Assembly (NCBI GenBank): GCA_900473205.1
Contig: UCLB01000003.1
Coordinates: forward strand, 30,115 to 94,114
Source: Hyphomicrobiales bacterium
GTDB lineage: Bacteria > Pseudomonadota > Alphaproteobacteria > Rhizobiales > Rhizobiaceae
Reading direction: 5' to 3'
Length of the DNA stretch: 64,000 nt
Made by a program: the position numbers and the translations under genes. Each line of letters opens with the position of its first letter. The stretch's first letter is position 1. Positions 15,548 through 23,859 of the stretch are shown in pieces. The notes beneath the pieces were generated by a model. The model made no database searches, was not told the DNA's origin, and worked only from the letters and a program-made list of their open reading frames with translations.

Positions 15548-16150
15548 TTACTTGGAAGCGGCTTCGTAACGCTCCAGAACGTAATCCCAGTTGATGAGAT
15601 TATCGACGAAGGCTTCGAGGTACTTCGGACGCAGGTTGCGGTAGTCGATGTAATAGGAGTGTTCCCATACGTCGACGCCGAGGATCGGGTCTGCGCCGTG
15701 AACCAGCGGGTTTTCGCCGTTCGGTGTCTTGGAAATCTCAAGCTTGCCGTTCTTGACGGACAGCCATGCCCAGCCGGAGCCGAACTGCGTGGTACCGGCA
15801 GCGATGAAATCTGCCTTGAACTTGTCGTAGCCGCCGAGGTCAGACGCAAACGCCTGCTCCAGCTTGCCGGGCAGCTTGTTTCCGCCGCCATCCTTTTTCA
15901 TCCACTTCCAGAAATGGACGTGGTTGTAGTGCTGGGCAGCATTGTTGAACAGGCCGGCATTGGTGCCGAAGGACTTCTTGACCACTTCTTCCAGCGAAAG
16001 ATCTGCAAGGCCAGCTTCAGCAGCAAGCTTGTTGCCGTTGTCTACATAGGCCTTGTGGTGCTTGTCGTGGTGAAACTCGAGCGTTTCGCGCGACATGTAA
16101 GGCGCCAGCGCATCGTAATCGTAAGGCAGTTCGGGAAGTTCAAAGGCCAT
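15548..16150 (-). CDS. sodB: Fe/Mn superoxide dismutase
   Basis: 200 residues. It converts superoxide to hydrogen peroxide and oxygen. Metal-ligand motifs are present: FHHDKHHKAYV, NHVHFW and DVWEHSYYIDY. The length and the AQHYNH segment fit alphaproteobacterial Fe or cambialistic enzymes; the metal cannot be told from sequence alone. There is no signal peptide, so it is cytoplasmic. Ribosome binding site AAGGAGTAAAACC. It stands alone, with repeats downstream. Confidence 0.96.
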   Translation of the reverse strand: MAFELPELPYDYDALAPYMSRETLEFHHDKHHKAYVDNGNKLAAEAGLADLSLEEVVKKSFGTNAGLFNNAAQHYNHVHFWKWMKKDGGGNKLPGKLEQAFASDLGGYDKFKADFIAAGTTQFGSGWAWLSVKNGKLEISKTPNGENPLVHGADPILGVDVWEHSYYIDYRNLRPKYLEAFVDNLINWDYVLERYEAASK

Positions 16151-16369
16151 GGTTTTACTCCTTGTTGCAGCGGCGTGACCGCTCCTTGAAACCTTGTGCG
16201 CGGACCATAAGAGCGGACGTCATCGGAGGCAACCTGTGAAATATCAAAATGTTCCGGCAAAAGAGAAAATTCCACTCATGCCCCTCGAAAAACACTTTTC
16301 CCCTCAAGGTTGGCGTACCGATCAAAGAAAATCCGTTCGCTTTGCGGACCATAGACCAAGGATATCGCC

Positions 16370-16702
16370 ATGAGACGACAGTTCCTCGCCGCAGCTTTCG
16401 CCAGCCTCATCGCCCTGCCCGCCGCGGCATCCTCCGGTGATGCCTGGCAGGAATTCGCAGCCGATGTTCAGGCCAAGTGCCTTGCCGCATCGAAAGACGC
16501 GATCGTGGACGCAAAGGCAGTGGTCGATCCAACCGGCAGCGAACATTACGGCCTCGCCATCCTGACCGGCAAGGCCAAGGGCACCGAAACTGTTATCAGT
16601 CATATCTGCGTTTACGACAAGAAAACCAAGGCCGTAGAACTCGGCAGCGAACTCTCGAGCGACTCCGTGAAGGTGGAACTGCCGGGCTCCACCAAGCCCT
16701 GA
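16370..16702 (+). CDS. Small secreted hypothetical protein
   Basis: 110 residues with a clear signal peptide (MRRQFLAAAFASLIALPAAA, cleavage near AAASSG). The mature part has two cysteines (QAKCLAAS and SHICVYD) that could form a disulfide, and ends KVELPGSTKP. No family name is offered. It is divergent from sodB with about 220 bp between, and is probably periplasmic. Confidence 0.65.
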   Translation: MRRQFLAAAFASLIALPAAASSGDAWQEFAADVQAKCLAASKDAIVDAKAVVDPTGSEHYGLAILTGKAKGTETVISHICVYDKKTKAVELGSELSSDSVKVELPGSTKP

Positions 16703-16845
16703 CAAACAATGCTAGACGTCAAGGTTACTCTGCGGAACTAACGCGCAAAAATAAAAGGGGCGGCGTCGGAAGGCCTGTCCCATTTTTGTAAGAGTAGGTA
16801 GAACCGAGAGCAGTCATCTGTTCCGCAGCCCAGCTGCCTCGCTAT

Positions 16846-17145
16846 TTATCCCTTACGATGGATGGATTTGCTAATCTCTGCAAGAATTCCCAGCGCTATG
16901 GCGCACACCATAACAATCGTCGTTCTATCAATTATTTCGCCGATTTGCCTTGATCCCAGGTACCGCGCTTTCAGCATCGCGGCTTGAGCCACATCATCCA
17001 ACGAGGCGACATAAAACGCCATCGCCAACCGCAATCCGCCCGAGATCAAAACCAGCCAAGCCCCTGCGAGACCAATCCTAGTCAGTATCATTATTACCCC
17101 CAGCTTTAATACTGATGAGTAACGCGCTGAAAATTCTTCAGTCAA
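16846..17145 (-). CDS. Small membrane hypothetical protein
   Basis: 99 residues (or 81 from the internal start MILTRIGLAG at 17091) with two hydrophobic spans: GLAGAWLVLISGGLRLAMAF and TTIVMVCAIALGILAEI. No family is recognised. Codon use is a little less GC-biased than in the neighbours. It is isolated between an export protein and an acetyltransferase. Confidence 0.45.
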   Translation of the reverse strand: MTEEFSARYSSVLKLGVIMILTRIGLAGAWLVLISGGLRLAMAFYVASLDDVAQAAMLKARYLGSRQIGEIIDRTTIVMVCAIALGILAEISKSIHRKG

Positions 17146-17190
17146 GTGCCACCGTATGACGCTAGCGTCTCGTATCCGAATTGATGGAGT

Positions 17191-17733
17191 CTAGAACCGC
17201 GGCGTCGCATCCGCCTCACCGAGCGGGCGCTGCATCAGCACGATGTCCAGCCAGCGGCCGTGCTTCCAGCCGACGGATTTCAGGGTGCCGACCATCTCGA
17301 AGCCGGTGGCGCGGTGGACGCCGATGGAGGCGGCGTTGTCGGCATCTCCGACGACGGCGACCATCTGGCGGAAACCGCGTGTAGCGGCTTCATCGATCAA
17401 GGCCAGAAGCAACGTCTTGCCGATGCCGAGGCCTTTGCGTGCAGGATCGACGTAGATGGAATCCTCCACCGTCGCGCCATAGGCCGGGCGTGCGCGGTGG
17501 GGCCCGGCATAGGCGTAGCCTGCAACCGCACCTTCCACTTCTGCGACAATATAAGGAAAGTTGCCCGCAACCAGCACCCGCCTGCGCTCGACCATGGTCT
17601 CTGCGGATGGCGGCTCGATTTCGAAGCTGGCCGTGCCGTGCAGCACTGCATGGCGGTAGATTTCGGTAATGGTTTCGATATCGCCCTCTTCGCAGGGGCG
17701 GATGGTAACGGCGTGTTTTGGGTGGGACAGCAT
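17191..17733 (-). CDS. GNAT acetyltransferase, phosphinothricin-acetyltransferase-like
   Basis: 180 residues. VTIRPCEEGDIETITEIYRH, TASFEIEPPS and the acetyl-CoA loop RKGLGIGKTL, with NAASIGVHRATGFEMVGTLK near the end, match the Pat/YwnH subgroup that acetylates phosphinothricin, methionine sulfone or similar amino acids. It diverges from a LysR gene 98 bp away, which may control it. The true substrate is unknown. Confidence 0.85.
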   Translation of the reverse strand: MLSHPKHAVTIRPCEEGDIETITEIYRHAVLHGTASFEIEPPSAETMVERRRVLVAGNFPYIVAEVEGAVAGYAYAGPHRARPAYGATVEDSIYVDPARKGLGIGKTLLLALIDEAATRGFRQMVAVVGDADNAASIGVHRATGFEMVGTLKSVGWKHGRWLDIVLMQRPLGEADATPRF

Positions 17734-17831
17734 TTCAATATCCTGGGAAATTCTCTGCGCGCAGTTTGCACCAGACGGAAACCAAAATAAAGGTTATCCA
17801 TCTTATGCAAACCATAAGGAATTCTTTTGTC

Positions 17832-18716
17832 ATGGATTTCGACTTCAAGCAGCTGCGCAGCTTCATGGATGTGGCCGATCTCGGCAGTTTTTCCGCCGCT
17901 GCGCAAAAGGCGGGTGTAACCCAGCCAGCCATCAGCCTGCATATTCGTCTGCTGGAGAAACAGTTGGGCACCCGGCTGGTGGAGCGCGTGGGGCGGCGGG
18001 CGCAGCCGACATCGGCGGGTCGCGATCTGCTGGTCCATGCCCGGCGAATTGCGGAAGATGTCGCGCAGGCCATGGAGGCGGTAGCCCCGCACCGCAGCGG
18101 TGCTGCCGGTCGGTTGCGGATCGGCACCGGTGCGACGGCACTGATCTATTTTCTGCCTGCCATTCTGGGCCAAATCCGCCATGCCATGGCCGATATCGAG
18201 ATCAAGGTTCAGACCGGCAACACGCCGGATATTCTGCGGCTTCTGGAAAACAATATGATCGATGCGGCCATCGTGACCCTGCCCGCCAGCGGGCGCAGCA
18301 TCGAATTGCGCGACATCCACTGTGAAGAGCTGGTGGCGATCTTTCCGCCGGATGCCACGCTGCCAGCAGGCGAGATCACCGCCGATTTTCTCTCCGGCCA
18401 GCCGCTGTTGCTTTATGAAGGCGGCAACACCAGACGATTGGTGGATGACTGGCTGAAGGCGGGCGGCAAACGGGTTCAGCCGGTGATGGAGCTTGGCAGC
18501 GTCGAAGCCTTGAAGAAGCTGTCGCAAGCGGGGCTGGGCGTCGCTATCGTCCCGGCGATGGCCATGCGGGATGAGGCGGCATCGTCGCCGCTGACGATCC
18601 GCTCTTTATCTCCCAGGCTCGAACGCAGGCTGGCGCTTGGCCTGCGCCGCGACAAGCACATGACCGCGCCCTTGCGGGCGCTTTCCGCCATCCTCAACCA
18701 CCCGTCAAAAGCTTGA
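17832..18716 (+). CDS. LysR family transcriptional regulator
   Basis: About 294 residues. N-terminal winged helix (FKQLRSFMDVADLGSFSAAA, TQPAISLHIRLLEKQLGTRL) and a substrate-binding domain ending near VPAMAMRDEAA. ATG 17832 gives the usual LysR N-terminus and has AAGGA 12 bases upstream; ATG 17805 is an alternative. It diverges from the acetyltransferase gene and overlaps the end of the convergent exporter gene by 23 bp. Target unknown. Confidence 0.88.
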   Translation: MDFDFKQLRSFMDVADLGSFSAAAQKAGVTQPAISLHIRLLEKQLGTRLVERVGRRAQPTSAGRDLLVHARRIAEDVAQAMEAVAPHRSGAAGRLRIGTGATALIYFLPAILGQIRHAMADIEIKVQTGNTPDILRLLENNMIDAAIVTLPASGRSIELRDIHCEELVAIFPPDATLPAGEITADFLSGQPLLLYEGGNTRRLVDDWLKAGGKRVQPVMELGSVEALKKLSQAGLGVAIVPAMAMRDEAASSPLTIRSLSPRLERRLALGLRRDKHMTAPLRALSAILNHPSKA

Positions 18717-19302
18717 TGGCGATCAACCACATGGTAAGCGCGATGACGCCTTCCAGTACGCGCCACGCCTGCGGATTGGCGAAGATGGGCCGCAGCCAGC
18801 GGGCGCCGTAACCGAGGGAAAAGAAGAAGACGAAGGACGAGGTGACGGCACCGGCCCAGAATGCCTTTTCCGAACCCGGAAACTGCGTGGAGATGGTCCC
18901 GAGCAGAACCACCGTATCCAGATAGACATGCGGGTTGAGCCATGTCAGCGCAAGGCAGGTGGCGAGTGTCGAGCCAAGCGAGGTGGCTGTGCCGGATGCG
19001 GCGACGAGCACATTCGATGCGCCGAGCGCCGATTGCAGACTTTTTGCGCCATACCAGAAGAGAAAAGCCGCACCGGCGTAACGCATGGCGGGCTCGAGCG
19101 CTGGCATGACGGCGGCGATCTGGCGAAAGGCAGTAATGCCGACGGTAATCAGGATCGCATCCGACACGGCGCAGGCGAGAACCACGGCAAACACATGCTC
19201 ACCGCGCAGCCCCTGCCGCAGCACGAAGGCGTTTTGCGCGCCGATGGCGACGATCAGCGTCAGCCCCATCGTCAAGCCCGTCATATAGGTCGAAAAATCC
19301 AT
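18694..19302 (-). CDS. LysE/ArgO-type basic amino-acid exporter
   Basis: 202 residues, six predicted spans, with IVAIGAQNAFVLRQGLRG near the N-terminus, the hallmark of LysE/ArgO, and LTWLNPHVYLDTVVLLG in the middle. It is likely to export arginine and/or lysine. It diverges from an ArgP/LysG-type regulator 91 bp away, the arrangement in which the regulator activates the exporter when basic amino acids accumulate. Confidence 0.9.
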   Translation of the reverse strand: MDFSTYMTGLTMGLTLIVAIGAQNAFVLRQGLRGEHVFAVVLACAVSDAILITVGITAFRQIAAVMPALEPAMRYAGAAFLFWYGAKSLQSALGASNVLVAASGTATSLGSTLATCLALTWLNPHVYLDTVVLLGTISTQFPGSEKAFWAGAVTSSFVFFFSLGYGARWLRPIFANPQAWRVLEGVIALTMWLIAIKLLTGG

Positions 19303-19347
19303 GTACCCTGCCCTCTTTTCGGGCTTTGAATAGGTGGCGCGGCCAAG

Positions 19348-19379
19348 TTAATCCAGTTAAGCTTTCTTATCTGGATTAA
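19348..19379. promoter_or_regulatory. Operator palindrome between exporter and ArgP-like regulator
   Basis: Perfect 9-bp arms TTAATCCAG (19348-19356) and CTGGATTAA (19371-19379) with a 14-bp AT-rich spacer, 15 bp before the regulator start. The size and place suit a LysR-type binding site. Confidence 0.7.
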
Positions 19380-19393
19380 GTCAGGCTAATGTC

Positions 19394-20296
19394 ATGTTGG
19401 ATTATGCAGCGCTGCGCGCGGTCTCGATGGTCGTGCAGACGGGTAGCTTTGAAAAGGCAGCGCTCGCCTTGCACGTCACGCCCTCTGCAATCTCCCAGCG
19501 GGTGAAGCAGTTGGAAGAACGGCTTGGAGCTGTCCTGATCCTGCGCGGCAACCCCTGCACGGCGACGGAAAAGGGCGAATGGGTCTGCCGCCACATGGAG
19601 CATGTGGGCATGCTGGAAACCGAGCTGTTCGGGCAACTGCCTGCCCTGCTCTCGCCCGACCAGCCGGGGCAACAGGTCACACTCCACATCGCAACCAATG
19701 CCGATAGCCTCGGCACGTGGTTTCTCAACGCCATCTCCGGCTTTGCCACCGAGCAGCACTACCTGCTGAACATTGCGGTCGATGATCAGGATCACACGGC
19801 GGAATGGCTGCAACGCGGGCGGGTTCTGGCCGCGGTGACTAGCCTTGAAAAGCCGGTTCAGGGCTGCCGCGTCACGCCGCTAGGGTCCTTGCGCTACCAC
19901 GCAACCGCCAGCCCGCAATTTATGGCGCGATATTTCGCAGGCGGCGTGACGGAAGCACGGCTTTCGCAAGCGCCCGCACTGACCTTCAACCAGAAAGACC
20001 GGCTGCAACACCAGTGGGTATCAAATGTCTTCGGCGCTCCCGTCGTTCACCCCACCCACTGGCTGCCCTCAACGCAAAGCTTCGTGGATGCAGCGCTTCT
20101 GGGCATGGGCTGGGGCATGAACCCGCACGCGCTCGTGGCCCAGCATCTGGCCTCGGGTCGTTTGCTGGAACTGGTGGCCGATACGCCGCTGGATATTCCG
20201 CTCTATTGGCAGGTGAACAGGCTGGCGGCGGAACGGTTGAAGCCGCTGACGCAGGCGGTGGTGGATGTGGCGCGGGGAGTGTTGGTGCAGGGGTGA
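19394..20296 (+). CDS. ArgP/LysG-type LysR regulator of amino-acid export
   Basis: 300 residues. LDYAALRAVSMVVQTGSFEKAA and TPSAISQRVKQLEERLGAVL form the winged helix; the ligand domain contains TNADSLGTWFLNAISGF, typical of the ArgP/IciA group that senses lysine and arginine. It is divergently paired with the LysE/ArgO exporter gene. The gene is complete and is followed by a repeat block. Confidence 0.88.
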   Translation: MLDYAALRAVSMVVQTGSFEKAALALHVTPSAISQRVKQLEERLGAVLILRGNPCTATEKGEWVCRHMEHVGMLETELFGQLPALLSPDQPGQQVTLHIATNADSLGTWFLNAISGFATEQHYLLNIAVDDQDHTAEWLQRGRVLAAVTSLEKPVQGCRVTPLGSLRYHATASPQFMARYFAGGVTEARLSQAPALTFNQKDRLQHQWVSNVFGAPVVHPTHWLPSTQSFVDAALLGMGWGMNPHALVAQHLASGRLLELVADTPLDIPLYWQVNRLAAERLKPLTQAVVDVARGVLVQG

Positions 20297-20328
20297 GAGG
20301 TTGGAGCGAGGGGCGGAACCCCTCACTT

Positions 20329-20498
20329 GCGATTTCTAACACTTAGCCTTTGACTAAGATGTTGAAATCGCTTTCTCTCCCACAGGGGGAGAGATAACAC
20401 GCGCTGCCGCAGGTTACCTCTCCCCTTGTGGGAGAGGAAAGAAAATCACGATCTTAGCGTCAGCTAAGTCGTAGATTTTCTAGGTGAGGGGTGCAGCC
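20329..20498. repeat. Nested palindromic intergenic element
   Basis: Contains CTCTCCCACAGGGGGAGAG and CTCTCCCCTTGTGGGAGAG as separate hairpins, and an outer pair in which the left ACTTAGC...GACTAAG unit mirrors the right GATCTTAGCGTCAGCTAAG unit next to AAAATC/GATTTT. It fills the gap between the ArgP-like and aminotransferase genes (20297-20528). No coding potential is seen. Confidence 0.7.
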
Positions 20499-20528
20499 AC
20501 GGGCTCAACGCAGATAGCTCCCTCCACC

Positions 20529-21416
20529 TCACTCCGCCTCGACATTCGCAGAGGCCGCCCATTCCATATACAAATCCAGCGCCTTGCGCGCCACCGGACC
20601 AGCCTGCAGCTCCCGCTCATCCAGCTTCGTTACCGGCGAGACCTTGGAATAGTTGCCGGAGCAGAAGATTTCGTCTGCCTCGCGGAAATCCTGTACCGAA
20701 AGCGTTGCCTCCCGCACGTCGAAACCGGCCTGACGCAGCAGGACCATGACGCGGGCGCGGGTGATGCCGGCGAGGAAGGTGCGGTTGGGAACGGGCGTGA
20801 AGACGACACCGTCCTTGACCATGAAGACATTGGCAGAGGATGTCTCGGCAACATTGCCGTTCATATCCAGCATCAGTGCGCCACCGAAGCCGCGCGAGCG
20901 GGCTTCCAGAATGGCGCGGCCGCTGTTGGGATAAAGGCTACCGGCCTTGGCATCCGTCATGGCTGTTTCCGGCGATGGGCGGCGAAGGGGGGAGACGGTG
21001 AGCGTGATTGGCGCACCGGCATCCATCGGCGCTTCGAACAGGCAAAGCGCAAAGCGGGTGGAGGCCGCGTCCGGGGCGACGATGCTGCCCGGCGTGCCGT
21101 GTTCTGCCCAATACATCGGCTTGATGTAGATGGCCGTATTGCCACCGAATTTCGTGACACCTTCCAGCGCCAGTTGCTCAATCTCTTCTGCCGTCATGGT
21201 CGGCTTCATGCCCATGTTGATGGCGGAGCGGTTGACGCGCTGGCAGTGCAAATCCAGATCCGGCGCCAGCCCGTTGAACCAGCGTGCGCCGTCAAACACC
21301 GTGGATGCCAGCCACATGGCGTGCGAGGTCGGCCCGATCAGCGGCGGGTTGCCGGGAAGCCACTGGCCATCGACATAGGTCCAGGTGGGGGAGCGGGGCG
21401 CGGTATCGACGGACAT
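20529..21416 (-). CDS. Class IV branched-chain amino-acid aminotransferase
   Basis: About 295 residues. A PLP enzyme that transfers the amino group between branched-chain amino acids and 2-oxoglutarate, or a close relative. TDAKAGSLYPNS holds the PLP lysine and NVAETSSANVFMV the conserved glutamate of fold type IV; GITRARVMVLLR is the phosphate-binding stretch. ATG 21416 has AAGGAG upstream; the frame is open to 21479. D-amino-acid aminotransferase or 4-amino-4-deoxychorismate lyase activity is a less likely alternative. Confidence 0.88.
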   Translation of the reverse strand: MSVDTAPRSPTWTYVDGQWLPGNPPLIGPTSHAMWLASTVFDGARWFNGLAPDLDLHCQRVNRSAINMGMKPTMTAEEIEQLALEGVTKFGGNTAIYIKPMYWAEHGTPGSIVAPDAASTRFALCLFEAPMDAGAPITLTVSPLRRPSPETAMTDAKAGSLYPNSGRAILEARSRGFGGALMLDMNGNVAETSSANVFMVKDGVVFTPVPNRTFLAGITRARVMVLLRQAGFDVREATLSVQDFREADEIFCSGNYSKVSPVTKLDERELQAGPVARKALDLYMEWAASANVEAE

Positions 21417-21650
21417 GACATTCTCCTTGGTAGATGTGCCGGGGAATGAATGCCTCTCGACCTTGAGCGTCAAGGCCAAATTCCGCCGATTTCCGAAATT
21501 GATGGAAAGTTACGGAAAAACGGCCCTTCGCTTGGATTTTATTGCGCCATCCGCAAGCGGCATCGATACATCCATCACGCTTTTTGATGAATAAGTGGCT
21601 GGTCCACCTGCTTTCGCCATGCGATGTTCAGACCAATCGAGGAGTGCATC

Positions 21651-22421
21651 ATGGTGTGGTCGGCGCAGCAATATCTGAAATTCGAGAACGAACGCACCCG
21701 CCCTGCCAGCGATCTCCTGGCGCAGGTGCCGCTGGAGCGTCTGACGGCGGGCTACGATCTGGGTTGCGGGCCCGGCAATTCCACAGAACTTCTGGCCGAG
21801 CGTTATGGTGTCAACGTCATCACCGGTGTCGATAGCGACCAGGACATGCTGGAGAAAGCGCGGCTTCGGCTGCCCAACACCACCTTCCAGAGGGCTGATC
21901 TCACCACATGGAAACCGCAACAGAAGGCCGATCTGCTCTATGCCAACGCCGTTTTTCAATGGCTGCCGAACCACTTGGATGTTCTTGTTGCGCTGATGGA
22001 TCACCTGAAGCCCGGCGGAGTGCTGGCCGTGCAGATGCCGGACAATCTGGGTGAACCCACCCATCTTGCCATGGAAGAAACCGGCGCTGCGGGACCATGG
22101 AGCGCGGCCTTCGAAGGCAACCGATTGCGCCGCCGCGCCCTGCCCTCTCCCGCCACCTATTTTGACCGGCTCTCACCGAAATCGGCACGGGTCGATGTCT
22201 GGCACACGATCTATAACCACCCGATGCAGAATGCCCAAGCCATCGTGGAATGGGTCAGAGGCACCGGCCTTCGACCCTATCTGGAAGCCGCAGGCGCAGA
22301 AAACCGCGAGGCGTTTCTGGCCGATTATCTGGCCCGCATCGACGCCGCCTATCCACCCATGGCAGACGGGCGGCGGTTGCTGCGGTTCCCACGACTGTTC
22401 ATCGTGGCGGTGAAGAAGTAA
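21651..22421 (+). CDS. tam: Trans-aconitate 2-methyltransferase
   Basis: 256 residues. The SAM-binding motif [11 protein letters not shown], the opening [20 protein letters not shown] and [10 protein letters not shown] are diagnostic of Tam, which methylates trans-aconitate, an inhibitor of aconitase, in the cytoplasm. ATG 21651 has GAGGAG upstream and gives the family N-terminus. It diverges from the aminotransferase gene; a palindromic repeat follows. Confidence 0.92.
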   Translation: MVWSAQQYLKFENERTRPASDLLAQVPLERLTAGYDLGCGPGNSTELLAERYGVNVITGVDSDQDMLEKARLRLPNTTFQRADLTTWKPQQKADLLYANAVFQWLPNHLDVLVALMDHLKPGGVLAVQMPDNLGEPTHLAMEETGAAGPWSAAFEGNRLRRRALPSPATYFDRLSPKSARVDVWHTIYNHPMQNAQAIVEWVRGTGLRPYLEAAGAENREAFLADYLARIDAAYPPMADGRRLLRFPRLFIVAVKK

Positions 22422-22439
22422 CTGCTGAACTCCCACTTT

Positions 22440-22526
22440 CGTCATCCTCGGGCTTGTCCCGAGGATCCACTACCCTCTCGGCTGTCTCGAGGTGGTTAGA
22501 TGCCCGGGACAAGCCCGAGCATGACG
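22440..22526. repeat. Palindromic repeat, same family as 15435-15518
   Basis: Ends CGTCATCCTCGGGCTTGTCC and GGGACAAGCCCGAGCATGACG are inverted copies; the inner part differs from the copy at 15435-15518. Confidence 0.8.
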
Positions 22527-22574
22527 GAAGAGGAGCAGTTTGTGGGCTACTCCGAACCCTTGCAAATCTGGTAA

Positions 22575-22943
22575 TCAACCGTTGAAAGCGTAAACACGCA
22601 GACGGTGCCCGTCGGGATCGACGGCGGTGAATGTATAGCCGAAATCCATGGCTGTCGGCTCTTGAAGAATGCTCAGGCCTTTGGCCTTCCAGTCCCGGTG
22701 GCGTGCATCGACATCGCTATCTGCCGCCACCTGAAAGACGACTTCCATTCCGCCGCCGGTTACGGTGACGGCGGGTTCTGCCGTGTGGCGTGACCAGAGG
22801 CCGAATTTCAGGCCGCCTTGCAGAATGAACAGGGCGAAAGTCTCGGACGCTTCCACAGGTGCCGTGCCGAACAGATCCTTATAGAATTCGGTGCTTTTCA
22901 CCGGGTTTTCCACGAACAGGATGGTGAAGTTTGGGTGGGTCAT
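22575..22943 (-). CDS. VOC (glyoxalase/bleomycin-resistance) family protein
   Basis: 122 residues, a single VOC module pair: FTILFVENPVKSTEFYKDLF and FGYTFTAVDPDGHRLRVYAF. It resembles the PhnB-like or glyoxalase-like members whose substrate is unknown. CAAGGAGACAGAGCG precedes the ATG. It is 48 bp upstream of, and on the same strand as, nothing but shares orientation with the WYL regulator gene behind it, so the two may form an operon with the regulator first. Confidence 0.82.
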   Translation of the reverse strand: MTHPNFTILFVENPVKSTEFYKDLFGTAPVEASETFALFILQGGLKFGLWSRHTAEPAVTVTGGGMEVVFQVAADSDVDARHRDWKAKGLSILQEPTAMDFGYTFTAVDPDGHRLRVYAFNG

Positions 22944-22991
22944 CGCTCTGTCTCCTTGTTGACGATGGAGTGAGCCTAGACCTTGCTACTG

Positions 22992-23687
22992 TCAGTTTTT
23001 GTCAGCAGTGATTGCCTGACGCGCGCGCCATTCCTTCAAAAGCGATTGGCGATTGCGGGGGTATCGTGTCGAAAGCGGCTGAAACGCCGTAATCCGATCG
23101 GCGCGAAAGCTGCGAAAATCCTGCCGCAGCTCGCACCATGCCAGGACGACACGGACCTGATCGAAAAAAGCCAGCGCAAAAGGCCAAATAGTGCGTTGCG
23201 TGCCCTGCCCGCTCTCATCACCATAATCGATCTGCGCCTTCAACTGGCTGCGAATGGTCGCCCGCACACTGCCCAGATCGATATGGGCCATATCCAGCAC
23301 CTTGCCGGGGCCGATGAGAAGCGTGGAATTTTCAAGCTCCTCGCTCAGTTCTTCCGGCAAGACAGCGGCGATCTTTGTCAGGGCAGCGCGCGCAGCATTC
23401 GCCATCGGCCCATCCGCCCTGCCCGCCACCCAGCGCGAGCCCAGCACCAGTGCCTCGATTTCCGCTTCGCTGAACATCAGCGGCGGTAGCAAAAAACCGG
23501 GCCGCAGAACATAACCCACGCCCGCCTCGCCTTCGATATTGGCACCCTGCGACTGCAAGGTTGCGATATCGCGGTAGAGCGTGCGCAGGCTGATGCCCGT
23601 CGCCTGCGCCAGTTCCGCGCCGCTGACGGGTCTGCGATGCGAGCGCAGGAGTTGAAGAAGGTCTAGAAGACGCTGGGAGCGTGACAC
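22992..23687 (-). CDS. YafY-type HTH-WYL transcriptional regulator
   Basis: About 231 residues. N-terminal HTH_11 (SRSQRLLDLLQLLRSHRRPV, SLRTLYRDIATLQSQGANIE) and a C-terminal WYL domain (VRVVLAWCELRQDFRSFRAD). GTG at 23687 has AAGGAA at good spacing and gives the family start; ATG at 23720 is the alternative. It probably regulates the downstream VOC gene. WYL domains sense ligands, often nucleic acid or nucleotide derived, but no ligand is known here. Confidence 0.85.
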   Translation of the reverse strand: MSRSQRLLDLLQLLRSHRRPVSGAELAQATGISLRTLYRDIATLQSQGANIEGEAGVGYVLRPGFLLPPLMFSEAEIEALVLGSRWVAGRADGPMANAARAALTKIAAVLPEELSEELENSTLLIGPGKVLDMAHIDLGSVRATIRSQLKAQIDYGDESGQGTQRTIWPFALAFFDQVRVVLAWCELRQDFRSFRADRITAFQPLSTRYPRNRQSLLKEWRARQAITADKN

Positions 23688-23859
23688 GATGTTTCCTTGC
23701 GCCGCGTTTGCTATTGCCACAAAACTTTAAAAGCATCAGATAATACATCAATATCAATATATTAATGCAATATTTTCACCAGCCATTAGTTATTTTAAGA
23801 AACCAGTTTTCAATCCTACACGGCTATTCTTGCGAAAAATTCGAACGCTGGGGTAGAAC

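Noticed and set aside
17397-18527. 376-codon minus-strand frame across the LysR gene
   Set aside because: It is a shadow of the LysR and acetyltransferase genes; its low-complexity product matches nothing.
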